In this document: positions 19,968 to 30,400 of the stretch, one piece after another
Numbering within the stretch: the stretch's first letter is position 1
Layout: the number at the start of each line of letters is the position of its first letter
Source of the DNA: Trypanosoma brucei gambiense DAL972
Lineage: Eukaryota; Euglenozoa; Kinetoplastea; Trypanosomatida; Trypanosomatidae
DNA: 64,000 nt
Reading direction: 5' to 3'
Assembly: GCF_000210295.1 (NCBI RefSeq)
Contig: NC_026744.1
Location: 2,480,001-2,544,000 of the forward strand
Position numbers and translations under genes: made by a program
The notes under the pieces: generated by a model
Seen by the model: the letters and a program-made list of their open reading frames with translations, nothing else
The model's database searches: none
What the model was told of the DNA's origin: nothing

Positions 19968-21668
19968 ATGGATGTTTATCGACAAGCAAGTGAAATTGTG
20001 CGGGCTGTGCGTGAAGGAACCGGCACTGCCAAAGCGCTGTGTTTGCGTAAGGAAATGCAGAAGAAGCGCCAAACGTACGCTGTTGTGTGCGAGACTCTGC
20101 GGCATTATGACCTTCTCCAGGATGTCCTCGAGCAAGCAGAATTCTTTCAATATTACCCACGGGCCAATAGAGATTTTGCGATTTGCATGGCTTATGACGC
20201 TGTGCTTGGAAAGGGAGTCAACACCAACCGTGATACGACCGCGCAGGCTATTCAAAAGTCGGTGTCCTATCTTCAGGAGGCATACGAACGTGTGAAGAAG
20301 CACCATGTTATTCCCCCACGCGCCGGGGAGCTATTGACAGACGAGGAAGCTGGCCCCTGTGCACGCACCGGCGATCATAATAATGATGGGGGAAGGGTCA
20401 AACACAACGGTGTTGATGGCGGCTCGCTTGGGAAACATTTTGTTTCTGATGGTGAAGGTGCCGGTGACAACACCCAGGGACTGGGTTGTCTGATTCCGCG
20501 TTATGCGCGAGTGAACACGCTGAAGATTGATGTGGACAGCCTGGTGGAACGTCTTCGCCGTGCCTCCGCGAAACGCGAGCGTAACAATACGGAAAACTGT
20601 ACAGGAAACGATCATAGTAGGCGCGATCATCGACATCGTGCAGCTGGAATTCGTGTACTGCCACCCTTTACCTTGGATCCTGTTGTACCGTCACTGCTAG
20701 TTTTCCCACCAGGTACCGATTTACACGCCCATCCGGCCGTTCGAAGTGGACAACTTGTGCTACAGGACCGTGCATCGTGTCTTCCTGTTTGTGTGCTCCT
20801 TAATGCCGTGGAGGTTATCACGTCCTTCTCTGCTTCTGGAGAGGGTGAAGGTGATAGCAAACCGGCTGAACCATTGGAATATGTTGTTGACGCCTGTGCG
20901 GCTCCTGGGAATAAGACAACTCAGCTGGCAGCCCTGGGTGCGCCTCATGTGAAGATAATGGCGATTGAACGTGACGACAAGCGAGCTGAGTTGTTGAGGC
21001 ATCGCGTGCAGAGCTTGGGGGCCGCTGATTACACAAACGTGGTTAATATGGACTTTCTGAAGATGGCACAAGACGATCGTGAGGTGACGGAAGGAATTTT
21101 GCTGGACCCAAGTTGCAGTGCCAGTGGCGTGCTGACAAGAGTGGATGTGGCCCTTTTGCGGAAGCAATGCGTTGCTGTGGATGGCAGCGGTATCTACACT
21201 AACGATGTTGTTCGTCAAGAAACTGCTGAGGAAGGGGTGAGCGAGACCGCTGTTGGTGGGGAAGTGGGCACCATAACTGCAGAGGCTCAAGGAGTCGGGT
21301 TTGCAAGCAACATGGAGCGCGTGATGGGCCTTGCCCGGCTTCAGCGCAAATTACTTGCCCACTCACTTCTTTCCTTTGACAATTGTCGCACGGTTGTGTA
21401 CTCCACATGCTCAGTGCATGAGGCAGAAAACGAGGAGGTAGTGCGGCAAGTTCTACAGGACGAGCGGGTACAGGCTCGTGGGTGGGCACTTAGCAACATC
21501 ATGCCGACGACGTGGCGGACGCGTGGGTGGAGGAACGACAGTGATACGTTTCCACTTGAGTACACCATTCGGTGTGACCCCGAAGTGGACGCAACCAATG
21601 GTTTTTTTGTCGCTCGTTTCGACCGTGTTGTGGCGACGCCGCAGAAGAGGTCGAAGAAGAAGCGGTGA
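19968..21668 (+). CDS. NSUN5: rRNA (cytosine-C5) methyltransferase NSUN5/Rcm1
   Basis: NOL1/NOP2/Sun-family enzyme. Yeast Rcm1 and human NSUN5 methylate one cytosine of the large-subunit rRNA; the same role is inferred here, in the nucleolus. The N terminus MDVYRQASEIV with YAVVCETLRH matches the NSUN5 start. The family helix AYDAVLGKGV, the PUA-like region (RYARVNTLK) and LVLQDRASCLP follow. Motif I is DACAAPGNKT. Motif IV is LDPSCSASG and motif VI is VYSTCSVHEAENEEVV, each holding one of the two catalytic Cys. The GFFVARFDRV motif closes the domain and a Lys/Arg tail may direct nuclear import. 566 residues against about 430 in human; the excess is in Gly/Asp/Asn-rich inserts. Start chosen by family alignment and by the first ATG after the acceptor. 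Confidence 0.94.
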   Translation: MDVYRQASEIVRAVREGTGTAKALCLRKEMQKKRQTYAVVCETLRHYDLLQDVLEQAEFFQYYPRANRDFAICMAYDAVLGKGVNTNRDTTAQAIQKSVSYLQEAYERVKKHHVIPPRAGELLTDEEAGPCARTGDHNNDGGRVKHNGVDGGSLGKHFVSDGEGAGDNTQGLGCLIPRYARVNTLKIDVDSLVERLRRASAKRERNNTENCTGNDHSRRDHRHRAAGIRVLPPFTLDPVVPSLLVFPPGTDLHAHPAVRSGQLVLQDRASCLPVCVLLNAVEVITSFSASGEGEGDSKPAEPLEYVVDACAAPGNKTTQLAALGAPHVKIMAIERDDKRAELLRHRVQSLGAADYTNVVNMDFLKMAQDDREVTEGILLDPSCSASGVLTRVDVALLRKQCVAVDGSGIYTNDVVRQETAEEGVSETAVGGEVGTITAEAQGVGFASNMERVMGLARLQRKLLAHSLLSFDNCRTVVYSTCSVHEAENEEVVRQVLQDERVQARGWALSNIMPTTWRTRGWRNDSDTFPLEYTIRCDPEVDATNGFFVARFDRVVATPQKRSKKKR

Positions 21669-22212
21669 GGTGCATAAAAACGTTAACTAGCGATTAAACA
21701 CACCGCTGAAAGGGCAAATGAACAGGTGTTTTATTTTATTTTTATTTTTTCCCCTCCCCTCACTCTACAGGCAGTACGTGCGTCCCCCTTGCCTGCATAC
21801 TGCCGTGCTATCACCACTTCAAGTTAGGGTACCATGGACATACAAACGTTCTTTTTCATCTATGTGTCCTGTTCTCTTCATCGTTCTTTTGCAAATCTGC
21901 ACCACGATTCAACCCGTGCACTTGCTTTTGGGGGTGAACCGACGCATTTATTTTTTTTTTTCAACGTTTTACCGCTATCGGAAGAAATTGATTGACACGA
22001 GAAGACGAGAGAAGACAGGTACGCAGGAGGGAAAGTTTCTCTGCCACAAGCGTAACAACAACAAGGGGTATCGCTTTGCACGGAGATTAAGGCACCGAAG
22101 TTAAGAAAGAAGAGGGAAGGCACGTATTTATATTTACTGTGTTGCGGAGAAGGGATACCCTCAAAAAGTAATATAAATTGAAGAGATAATTTTTTGAAAA
22201 AAAAAGGACCCA
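21669..22212 (+). other. Intercistronic region with acceptor for RPN2
   Basis: A T run at about 21950-21961 with following pyrimidines leads to AG at 21983-21984. There is no ATG between it and the RPN2 start, giving a purine-rich predicted 5' UTR of about 228 bases. Confidence 0.6.
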
Positions 22213-25146
22213 ATGGCCGTCGGACTCTCATCGTCCAAAGGTGTTTTGGCACTACTACGAGAATCAGACTCGGATGTGCTGCAGTTTGCGTTGAAGCGCC
22301 TGCGACCCTTGGTGGACACGTATTGGTGTGAGATAAGTGATGACCTTCCTTTAATTGAGAGTCTGAGTGAATCGAGTGATTTGGCAGAAGAAACGCGGGC
22401 CCTCGCTGCTCTTATTGCTTCGCATGTTTACTTTCACCTTGGTGCGTATAATGACTCTGTGCATTGCGCCCTCGCTGCCGGGCCCGCGTTCAGCTATGTC
22501 GAGCGCTCACTGTTCACTGACACCATTCTCAGTTGCTGCATTGACAAATTTGTGGAGTACCAACAGAAGCCAGAAGGCGCGCGTGAAGAACTCGACCCTC
22601 GCCTTGAGTCGCTTTTCACAGCCCTCACCAGCAAATGGATTGGCCAAGAAGGCATGCCAGTGAAGGAACTTGTCGGATTTACCATTCGTGCACGGCGCCT
22701 GGACTTTCTTGAGAAGGTTCTGCGTCAGCACATCAAATCTACCAAGTCTGCGGCGATCTTGAATTTCACATTCGAGGTGGCGAGTGTTCTTCTACGTGAT
22801 ATCGCTTTCCGACGGGAAATTTTAAAACTTCTTTCCGTTTTGTATGCACAAGGTGGTTTAACCACCGTCGACTACTTTTCTCAGGCACAGTGTCTTCTCT
22901 TCCTGGGAGACTCGACCGGAACTGCTGACCTTATTGAGGACCTAATCCGGTCGGGTGATAAGGCAACTGCATACCAACTCGCCTTCGATTTGCACGAGTA
23001 CGGCAATCAAGAGTTTCTTTCCGCTGTTGCGGGTCTCATAGAAAAGAGGGCAACTCTTTCTATACCCGCGCCGTCACAAGTGCAGCAGGTGGAAACGGCT
23101 ACCGAAGACAAGTCCGGCAGTGGGGCCGATCATTCGACTTCGTCACAGGCAGCTGCAGGCCAGACAACGCAGGAGGGCGACAAAAAGGACATATCTGAAG
23201 TGCATCAGAAGCTTCTTTCCGCTCTTACTGGTGAGTTAACAGCGTCACTTTACCTCCAGTTCTTGTCCGGTCAATGCAAAGCGGATAGCAATGTTCTCAA
23301 CCGTATCAAGCAGACTACCGACCAGCGCAAGGCCGTGCCCCATAATGCTCTCACAATAGCCCATGCACTGATGTACTGCGGAACTACGATTCACACATTT
23401 TTGCGCAACGATATGGAATGGTTTGGTGGTGCCACTTACTGGGGTAAGTTCATCGCTACAGCCTCTATCGGGGCACTCCACTACGGACATGTTAATGAGG
23501 CACTCAAAATAATGGATTCATATCTCCCTAAGGACAACATCGGGGTGCTCCCACACTCGGAGGCGGGTTCGCTTTATGCTCTTGGACTCATTCATGCCCC
23601 CGTTGGCGTGGGCCGCAATCAGGAAATAATTCTTTACTTGAAGGAAATGCTTCGCAAGTTCAGCGCAAGTGAGCACATTATTCACGGCGCATCACTGGGC
23701 ATCGGCCTTGCAGCCATGGGGTTGAAGGACGAGAAGTTGCACGATTCCCTCTTCACCTGTGTGGGCGGATGTGATGCCGTGGCCAGTGAAGGAGCGGCGC
23801 TTGGTATCGGTTTGCTCATGATGGGAAGCGGCAACTTGGGCGCCATTGGAAACCTCAGGGCCCTCGCTTCTGAGGATAACCAAAAAGAAAAAACTATCCG
23901 TGGCATATCCATGGCTATGGCGCTGATGATGTTGGGTCGTGAGGATGAGTGCTGGTCTACGGCGAACGAGCTCCTCGAAGACTCCGATCCATGGGTACGG
24001 TTGGGTGGTTGTTTCATGCTCGGCTTAGGTTACGCAGGGGCTGAAAACACAAAAGTGTTGGAACGCCTTCTTAGTGTAACGGTGAAGGACACCTCCGATG
24101 ACGTCCGCCGAAACGCTGCTACGATGATCGGATTTCTCACAATAAAGGATCCCGCATTGTGCGTGGAGCTGACCCGCGTGCTTGTGGACAGCTATAACCC
24201 ACACATAAGATATGGTGTAGGAATGGCGCTTGCCGTCGCCGCTGCAGGAACTGGAATGCCAGAAGTCATTGATATACTGTGGGGACTGAAAGATGACATT
24301 GTAGATTTTGTTCGTCAGGGAGCGTACATTGCCCTTGCTCTGGTTATGGTCCAAGTAACGGAAGTGGAGAATCCAAAGGTGAAGGAGCTACGCGATATTT
24401 TTACTAAAATAATCGCGGGCCGCAAGGAAGATATGTGCTCCAAGTTCGGTTGCATTATAGCCACAGGTCTCTTAGACGCAGGGGGGCGCAACTGCACCTT
24501 TGCTCTTCATCGGCAGCGGCATCGTCTCGATAAGGCTGTTGTGGGCATGTTTGTATTCCTGCAGCACTGGTACTGGTTCCCGTATCTCCTGATGATCACA
24601 CTAGCCATGCGTCCAACCTGTTTCATTGGCCTTAACAGCGACCTTGAGGTGCCAGAGTATGTCTTCAAATCCAATGCACCCGCAAGTCGCTTCGCCCTCC
24701 CTAAGAGTGTTTTGGCTGAGAAGAAAGAAGCTAAGGCCGCTGCTGTCAAGGCGGTGATCCTGTCTACAACAAAGAAAGAAGAGGAGTTTGTACGCTTAAA
24801 GCGCTCGGCGGTGGCTGGAAAGAATCAAGGAACGGGGGGGACTGGTGGTGCCGCTAATGCCGCAGCATCGCAATCCGGCGCCACCAAGGAGCAGGAAACG
24901 GAAAAGAAGAGGGAGCCGGAAGCTAATTTCGTGATACTATCGAACCCGGCCCGTATAACCGCACGCCAGTTTGCTGTCATTACTCACGACGTTGACAAGC
25001 GGTTCGTACCACTGAAGGAAAATCCTTCGTCTATATGCCTTCTGCGGGACACAAACCCTGCGGAAGGAAAACCCAAGGTCGTAACGGACTTGGGATGGAA
25101 CAGCAGTGATGACGCGCCACCGCCAGAACCGTTTACATGGCCCTAG
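22213..25146 (+). CDS. RPN2: 26S proteasome regulatory subunit RPN2 (PSMD1)
   Basis: Largest non-ATPase subunit of the 19S base; it scaffolds the regulatory particle and holds the RPN13 ubiquitin receptor. The N-terminal helical rod (about 1-390) starts with ALLRESDSDVLQFALKRL, as in other RPN2 proteins. The proteasome/cyclosome repeats lie at about 480-730, with the alternating pattern GASLGIGLAAMG, ASEGAALGIGLLMMG, RGISMAMALMMLG and VRLGGCFMLGLGYAG. The Lys/Ala/Glu-rich linker at about 835-880 and the closing beta-rich domain (VILSNPARITARQFAVI onward) complete the family layout. Length 977 is normal (human 953). A Gln/Ala/Thr-rich insert sits near 290-330. The start is the first ATG after the acceptor. 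Confidence 0.97.
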   Translation: MAVGLSSSKGVLALLRESDSDVLQFALKRLRPLVDTYWCEISDDLPLIESLSESSDLAEETRALAALIASHVYFHLGAYNDSVHCALAAGPAFSYVERSLFTDTILSCCIDKFVEYQQKPEGAREELDPRLESLFTALTSKWIGQEGMPVKELVGFTIRARRLDFLEKVLRQHIKSTKSAAILNFTFEVASVLLRDIAFRREILKLLSVLYAQGGLTTVDYFSQAQCLLFLGDSTGTADLIEDLIRSGDKATAYQLAFDLHEYGNQEFLSAVAGLIEKRATLSIPAPSQVQQVETATEDKSGSGADHSTSSQAAAGQTTQEGDKKDISEVHQKLLSALTGELTASLYLQFLSGQCKADSNVLNRIKQTTDQRKAVPHNALTIAHALMYCGTTIHTFLRNDMEWFGGATYWGKFIATASIGALHYGHVNEALKIMDSYLPKDNIGVLPHSEAGSLYALGLIHAPVGVGRNQEIILYLKEMLRKFSASEHIIHGASLGIGLAAMGLKDEKLHDSLFTCVGGCDAVASEGAALGIGLLMMGSGNLGAIGNLRALASEDNQKEKTIRGISMAMALMMLGREDECWSTANELLEDSDPWVRLGGCFMLGLGYAGAENTKVLERLLSVTVKDTSDDVRRNAATMIGFLTIKDPALCVELTRVLVDSYNPHIRYGVGMALAVAAAGTGMPEVIDILWGLKDDIVDFVRQGAYIALALVMVQVTEVENPKVKELRDIFTKIIAGRKEDMCSKFGCIIATGLLDAGGRNCTFALHRQRHRLDKAVVGMFVFLQHWYWFPYLLMITLAMRPTCFIGLNSDLEVPEYVFKSNAPASRFALPKSVLAEKKEAKAAAVKAVILSTTKKEEEFVRLKRSAVAGKNQGTGGTGGAANAAASQSGATKEQETEKKREPEANFVILSNPARITARQFAVITHDVDKRFVPLKENPSSICLLRDTNPAEGKPKVVTDLGWNSSDDAPPPEPFTWP

Positions 25147-25816
25147 CTTCAGTGGCATACCTTGTTAGGCTGAGGGATGGTAAGATTAAGGGGAAAGGGT
25201 AAAGAAGTATATATGTATGATTAGGCGCAGGGACGGTAAGGGCGTTATCGGCTCTCTCAGTCTTCCGTAGTTCTCTTCACTTTAATTATTGTTTTCAATG
25301 AAGTCAAAGACTCTTCTGTGCTTGTTTGTCTTTGTATTCGTGAGGGCGTGTACGATTTGCGAGCAAACGAGTGGTTGACAAAGACCCTACCAGATTTGTG
25401 CGCCGCCCTCTGTCACAGAAGTTTTTGCCGAGCTGGAAGTTTTTGAGCTACAGGTAGTGCGACAGAAGAGAGGAAAAAGAATAGAAGAAGGATGACACGA
25501 GAAACAAGGTGAACGGGGAAGGAACACGTTTGTTTGCTTCAAGAAGTTTCGCGAAATCAGCAGAAGTTTAGAGAACCTCCCATATTTTTTTGTTATTCGC
25601 CATCCGAGTCCGGTGACAGAGCGGCTACGTGAGGGGCAAAAGCGACACCGTCTTGCCAAATCTGGTACTCTCTTTGTCAACCTGTCTGCACACACTGCCC
25701 TCAGGTTGTTGATTCTTGGATATTGTCAAGCTTTCTCGTTACTGTTTTGCTCTATGTTTCCTTGTTGGTCGCCGAAGGAATTGTAGTGCAGTGAGGAAGA
25801 CGAGCTGTTTTGTAGT
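25147..25816 (+). other. Intercistronic region
   Basis: Pyrimidine-rich bases at about 25722-25770 precede AG at 25776-25777. The first ATG after it is the SMP gene start at 25817. No other feature is supported in these 670 bases. Confidence 0.55.
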
Positions 25817-26878
25817 ATGCTTCTGCAATTCAACTGGGACCGTCTTGACGTGACGGCCGCAGAGGCGATATGCGCCCTTCTTAATGCAAAGCTTGAGGAG
25901 GAGCTTCTGCTGCGGCGCGCTGCGAACCAATCTGTCAATGCAAGCGGAGGTCAAGAGCCTGCGAGTGCTGACGCCGCTTGTGGCGTCGAATCACTACGAG
26001 TTACAAACATCGAGTGGGGAAATGTTCCTCCCTTCATTGAAGTAGTTGAGTTGGACGACGCTGTGGAGTTTGCCAGTAGCACCCCTCTATCTTTTGAGGC
26101 CCCACTAGGGCAACAGGACTTTGGGGGAACCATCTCAAGCGGTACATGCGGCGGTGGAGCCACGACGCCTTTCTTTCTTCGTCCCTCACCTGCATCATCT
26201 GTCACTATGATGGATGGGATTAGCGAAACGGACTCAGGCATTGTGGGCAACCATGGTGGGATGCCGACTCCGTCAGTGCCGCCGGTGTCCGGGATACGCC
26301 CGGGAAACGGCCAGTCTCCGATCAATAGCTCAAGCGCGCCGGTGAAGGACGCCTTCGCCGCGTATTTTGGTCCAAAGGGGTTGTACGTTTGTTTACATGT
26401 AACATACGGTGGACCCATGCGGGTTTCCGTGGCTTCCGTGCTGCGACACGATGTTCCACTGGGGCCCATCGCCATCCCCGTGCGGATGCCACTGCAGTTA
26501 CACTTTTCGAAAATGGATATGGACTTCCACTTGTGCATTAACTTACATCGCAACACGTGCCGCGTATGGATGGAACCGGGAAAGCTATTCACATCACCAC
26601 TTAATAGAATGAATGTCATGGCGGTGTTCGGGGAGCGGCGACCGAGTTCTCAGCACATGGCAGAATTTCCCACCAGCGGTCAGAACGCCGGTGACGACTT
26701 AGATACATCGGATGCATGGACGCATGTAGGGAGCAGCCGCATAGGCTCGGATGATGCAGAAGACATGGTGTTCATAGATGAGAGCATCATATCTCAGTTC
26801 GTTCTGAAGGAAGTACGGGCGATTCTGCAAGAGAAGATAATATACCCCCACTCTGTTGTGGTGCCACTGTCCCTTTAG
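25817..26878 (+). CDS. SMP-domain protein, Mdm12/Mdm34-like (possible ERMES subunit)
   Basis: The N terminus (LLQFNWDRL, helix rich in Ala/Leu/Glu, then SLRVTNIEWGNVPPFIEVVELDD) follows the Mdm12/Mdm34 pattern of F-x-W, helix, then a strand ending in G-x-x-P-P-x-x-E-x-x-x-x-x-D. After a low-complexity linker (about 95-175, rich in Ser, Gly and Pro), strands YVCLHVTYGGPMRVSV, IPVRMPLQLHFSKMDMDFHLCIN and the closing helix plus YPHSVVVPL agree with an SMP domain; the P-x-x-x-V-V-P-L ending is typical. SMP proteins carry lipids between membranes; Mdm12 and Mdm34 do so at ER-mitochondrion contacts. There is no signal peptide or membrane segment, which fits Mdm12/34 better than Mmm1 or E-Syt. 353 residues. 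The family call rests on pattern reading and needs a profile search. Confidence 0.65.
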   Translation: MLLQFNWDRLDVTAAEAICALLNAKLEEELLLRRAANQSVNASGGQEPASADAACGVESLRVTNIEWGNVPPFIEVVELDDAVEFASSTPLSFEAPLGQQDFGGTISSGTCGGGATTPFFLRPSPASSVTMMDGISETDSGIVGNHGGMPTPSVPPVSGIRPGNGQSPINSSSAPVKDAFAAYFGPKGLYVCLHVTYGGPMRVSVASVLRHDVPLGPIAIPVRMPLQLHFSKMDMDFHLCINLHRNTCRVWMEPGKLFTSPLNRMNVMAVFGERRPSSQHMAEFPTSGQNAGDDLDTSDAWTHVGSSRIGSDDAEDMVFIDESIISQFVLKEVRAILQEKIIYPHSVVVPLSL

Positions 26879-27452
26879 CTCCTTAACGCACTTAGCGTCT
26901 GCCTGCGAGTCAACTCCGTTGGTGGGTGTTGTAAAGTACGCATCGGCTAAAAAAAGAAAGCCGGCAACGGTTAAGTATAAAAACAGAAGGTGGACCGGAT
27001 TCACAGAGCGCTAACTCAAGAGTCATTATCGCTACAAAGCAGAGGAAGCGGGTGAATTGCGGTTAGGGAAGTAAAGAGGAACAGTACTATTTTTATTCTT
27101 TCTGCAAGGTGTGGGTAGAATATTATCTGAGCTGTCCAGTTCAGTTCGTGTGTCTTCGAATTCGCTGTGGCTTTGGGCGGTGCGTTTGGCCGTCGTACTC
27201 TCCTCCTCCTCTTACATAGCGGGCACCAGTAATTTTTTTTTTTGCTTCTTCTTTGTTTTGCTACTTTATGCAATAATAGTAATAAGGAAGGGGGTGCTAA
27301 AGTTGAAAAGTTTCTTAATCGTGATTCAACAACCAAGCGGAAGCAGAAACACCGCTCAGAGTTGCGAACAAACGTGTGCATTCCTAGTGACGAAAGAAAA
27401 CAAAAGGTTTGCATTGGAGAGGCAGCGTTGCATATACTTAGAGCAAGAACTC
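26879..27452 (+). other. Intercistronic region; acceptor sets start of the next gene
   Basis: The T-rich tract at 27233-27266 is followed by AG at 27278-27279. The first ATG after it is 27453, in frame with the long gene downstream. The open frame continues 5' to a GTG at 27111, but that extension is ATG-less, encodes a T-run-derived Phe-rich stretch and lies across the acceptor, so it is taken as non-coding. Confidence 0.65.
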
Positions 27453-30400
27453 ATGCTAGAGTTTAGGCCCCAGCATACACCGGATTCAGCGGCTCACAAA
27501 ATCAACCAGGTAGCATGTGCAACTCCAGACTCGGTGCCTACGAGCGTCTCCTGGCGCAAGGAAGAGGAGACATCCGGAGAGGTGACTAGGGCAACAATGA
27601 TTTCATCAGATGCGCGAGAGGTGTCGCACATTACGCGCATGGCGTCAGAACGGGGGCGAGTCGACATTTCTCAGGCACGCAATAGTTCACCTAGAGGAAC
27701 AGCTACCGCCGTTAACGCCGTTGAGGTTGAACTTCAGCGGCGGCTTGATGTAGTGAAGGCGGCTGTTGAAAAGGCTGACAAGGTGGTCGACGTTGCACGC
27801 GGAAGATGTGCAGAGGTGATATCCCGAGAGGAACGTCGACGCGCCATGGTTAAGCTGGAAATTTCGAAGTTGATTCTCTTCGTTGGACGGAACTACAACA
27901 TACTTGACGAGTTAGAGCTTACATTGGGTAGTGTGCTCGAAGTATCCGAACTTCCTGTTTACCACAGCGACAAATATTCTGAAGTCCCCTTTTCCGCGCG
28001 GGAGATACCTCCATATTTGTCTCTGGAAGATCTGGAGCGGGCCAACAGAGAAATGATGGCCCGGTTGATGAAAGAGCGAACCAAGCGGGCAAACGATCCG
28101 CCTCATGCTTCGTTGCTGGGGAAACGGGTCAACTCTAATCTGGATGAAGTGATGTGGCTCATAGACTCCCTTGAGGAACCTCCCTGTTCTGAAGAGCAGT
28201 TCGGGGAAACTGTCGGGACAGGTGACGAAGAAGAATGCGAGAAGTCACCTGTGGCTGTGTCACAGCGAAGGAGTCAGGCTATAACTTCTACCAGTGCTGC
28301 GAGAGAGACTAGGACGAGCGGAGTACGCGGGGCATCCTCGTCAGGGAACGCAACTCTTTGCTCGTCACGCGTGGAGATGGACAGCAGCATTGTTAACTTC
28401 TCCTTAAGTAGTGAGTCGTTTCCCATTGCCACGGGGGAAACCAGGGATCTGAAGCTGCTGAAATTCATGTATGATGCTGCTAAGGCTACTGTGGAGGAAG
28501 CTGCGGCGGCGGAAGCGTTTGGTGCGTTCAGTGGCGCGCAACTCGGAACGACCTTTCGAAGCACGTCCAATAGGTTGCAGCCCGCGAGAGACTCTTTCTG
28601 CACGCAACAATTATCCGGTGCGCTGTCGGGCACGATTGGTCTTAACTCACCCAGTAAGATTGACAGCGGGTGCAAAGAGCTGTCGTTTACTTCTAGTCGG
28701 CCGCCATCGGGGATGTTTGAAGACGGGGAATCATTTAGTTTGGAGCAGCATATTTCAGATAGGGCGCTACCGACGACGGCAGCACCGTGGCGAGGTTCAC
28801 ATAATCCAAGTGCAGTCGTTATAGATCATCTTGATCCCGAAGTGTTCACCGTTCTGGGGGAGCTGTACAAAGCCTATGACTACAGGCAATTTTTCCGCGA
28901 TATCCAAAACAAGCACTTAATGAGGGGTAAGACGAATGACGAGTACGAGGCGGAAATAGAAAATCTGCTTACACAGCACATGGATGACAAGCGCAAACGA
29001 GCTGCCAACAGTGTTAAGGACGAGTTGATCATCAAAAAATGGGGAGGGGTGGCCAGCGAAGCATCTCGGGCACCGACACCAAGACAAGAGGTTGAGTTTG
29101 TTTTACCAGCTCGTCGGGAGGAAGAGGAGGAAACAGAGGAAGCAGAGAAAAAGTCCTGGTTGCAGTCAGTGGTAGAAAGTATGTCGCCACTTTCCTTCGC
29201 GCCGACCCCAGTGGAGGAAGTGCCGTCCCCATCTTTTCTCTCACAAATCCCTGTCGATGCGTTGGTGTTTGCGAGAGACATGAACAACGGTGTTGTTTTC
29301 TTCATTAGAGGTCGAAACGAGGAAGCTTCGAACGATGAAAAGACTCCGGAAGGTAAACGAAAGGGGAAGAAAGGTAAGGCGAAAAAGGATGGTGATCAAG
29401 AGGATCGCAATGCAGCAGGAGGTCCTCCAGTATATGACAGTTACACCCTGTATGTGACCAATCAGTCAGATACGAATCTGACGGTGGTGGTGGACATTGA
29501 GAAGACTAAGGCCCGCAAATTGAGAATGAGTGCACACGTGAATTATGCAATCCCGCAGGAGTGCATCGTTATAGCTCCACCACCCGGGAGTCTCAAATCA
29601 CTACTTACATTCTGTCCCAAGAAAAGGCAACAAATTGATTTTGGTGAAATACTTAGCTTTCGTGAGGGGACGGCTAGGGGTGAGGTAGGCGGTACAGTAG
29701 GCGAGGAAGAAAAGCTTCAACTAAAAGCTTCATCTGGTGTATCCGCTCGAACTAAGGTTTCGGGTACTACCAAGGACTCCACAGTGAAAGAAACTGGCGA
29801 GCCGGTAGCCGCCACCGAAGTTAGTAGCGAACGAGAGACAGCCGGCACCAGAGCTGAAGTCAGCGATGCGGCACCCACTACTCAGCCTTCAGTGACTGCC
29901 ACCACAAAGGACGAGGTGTCCCATAAGGAAGCGGACGCAGGCGAAGTGGTGAAGATCCTCGATGAGGAAGCTGACAGCTATGTAGCAGTTGGAGGTGGTA
30001 GGCGGACTAAAAAGAGGGCCGGTTGTGCGGCGATCTTATCAAAGTACCCTTCTACACGGGGTGCGGAGTGGGAGGCCCATGCGCCTGAGAGCACCGCCGC
30101 TGAGAGCGCTGGCTTTACTGAAGAAGAAGAGGCTTCGATACCCCCTGGTCCACCGCGTGGAGAAAGGGAACCGAAGGGTGAAGAGGCCTCATCGCGTTCA
30201 AGAGCACGAGCGCGCGAAGCGAGTGGAGCAGCGAATAGGACCTCTTTCCAGCAAGCAGTTGGTCGTACCCGTGAAACAGTTGAAAAGGTTTGGCCCACAG
30301 GCACTGCGCCTGTTGATCACTGGGGTGTGCCCCTCTCTAACGAAGAGGATGAGGCATTTGAAAAGAATTGCGTTGCGTTGACCATACTGCAGGGTGGCAT

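Noticed and set aside
25951..26619. 222-codon antisense frame inside the SMP gene
   Set aside because: Pro/Ser-rich shadow of the linker-coding region; the + frame has family motifs.
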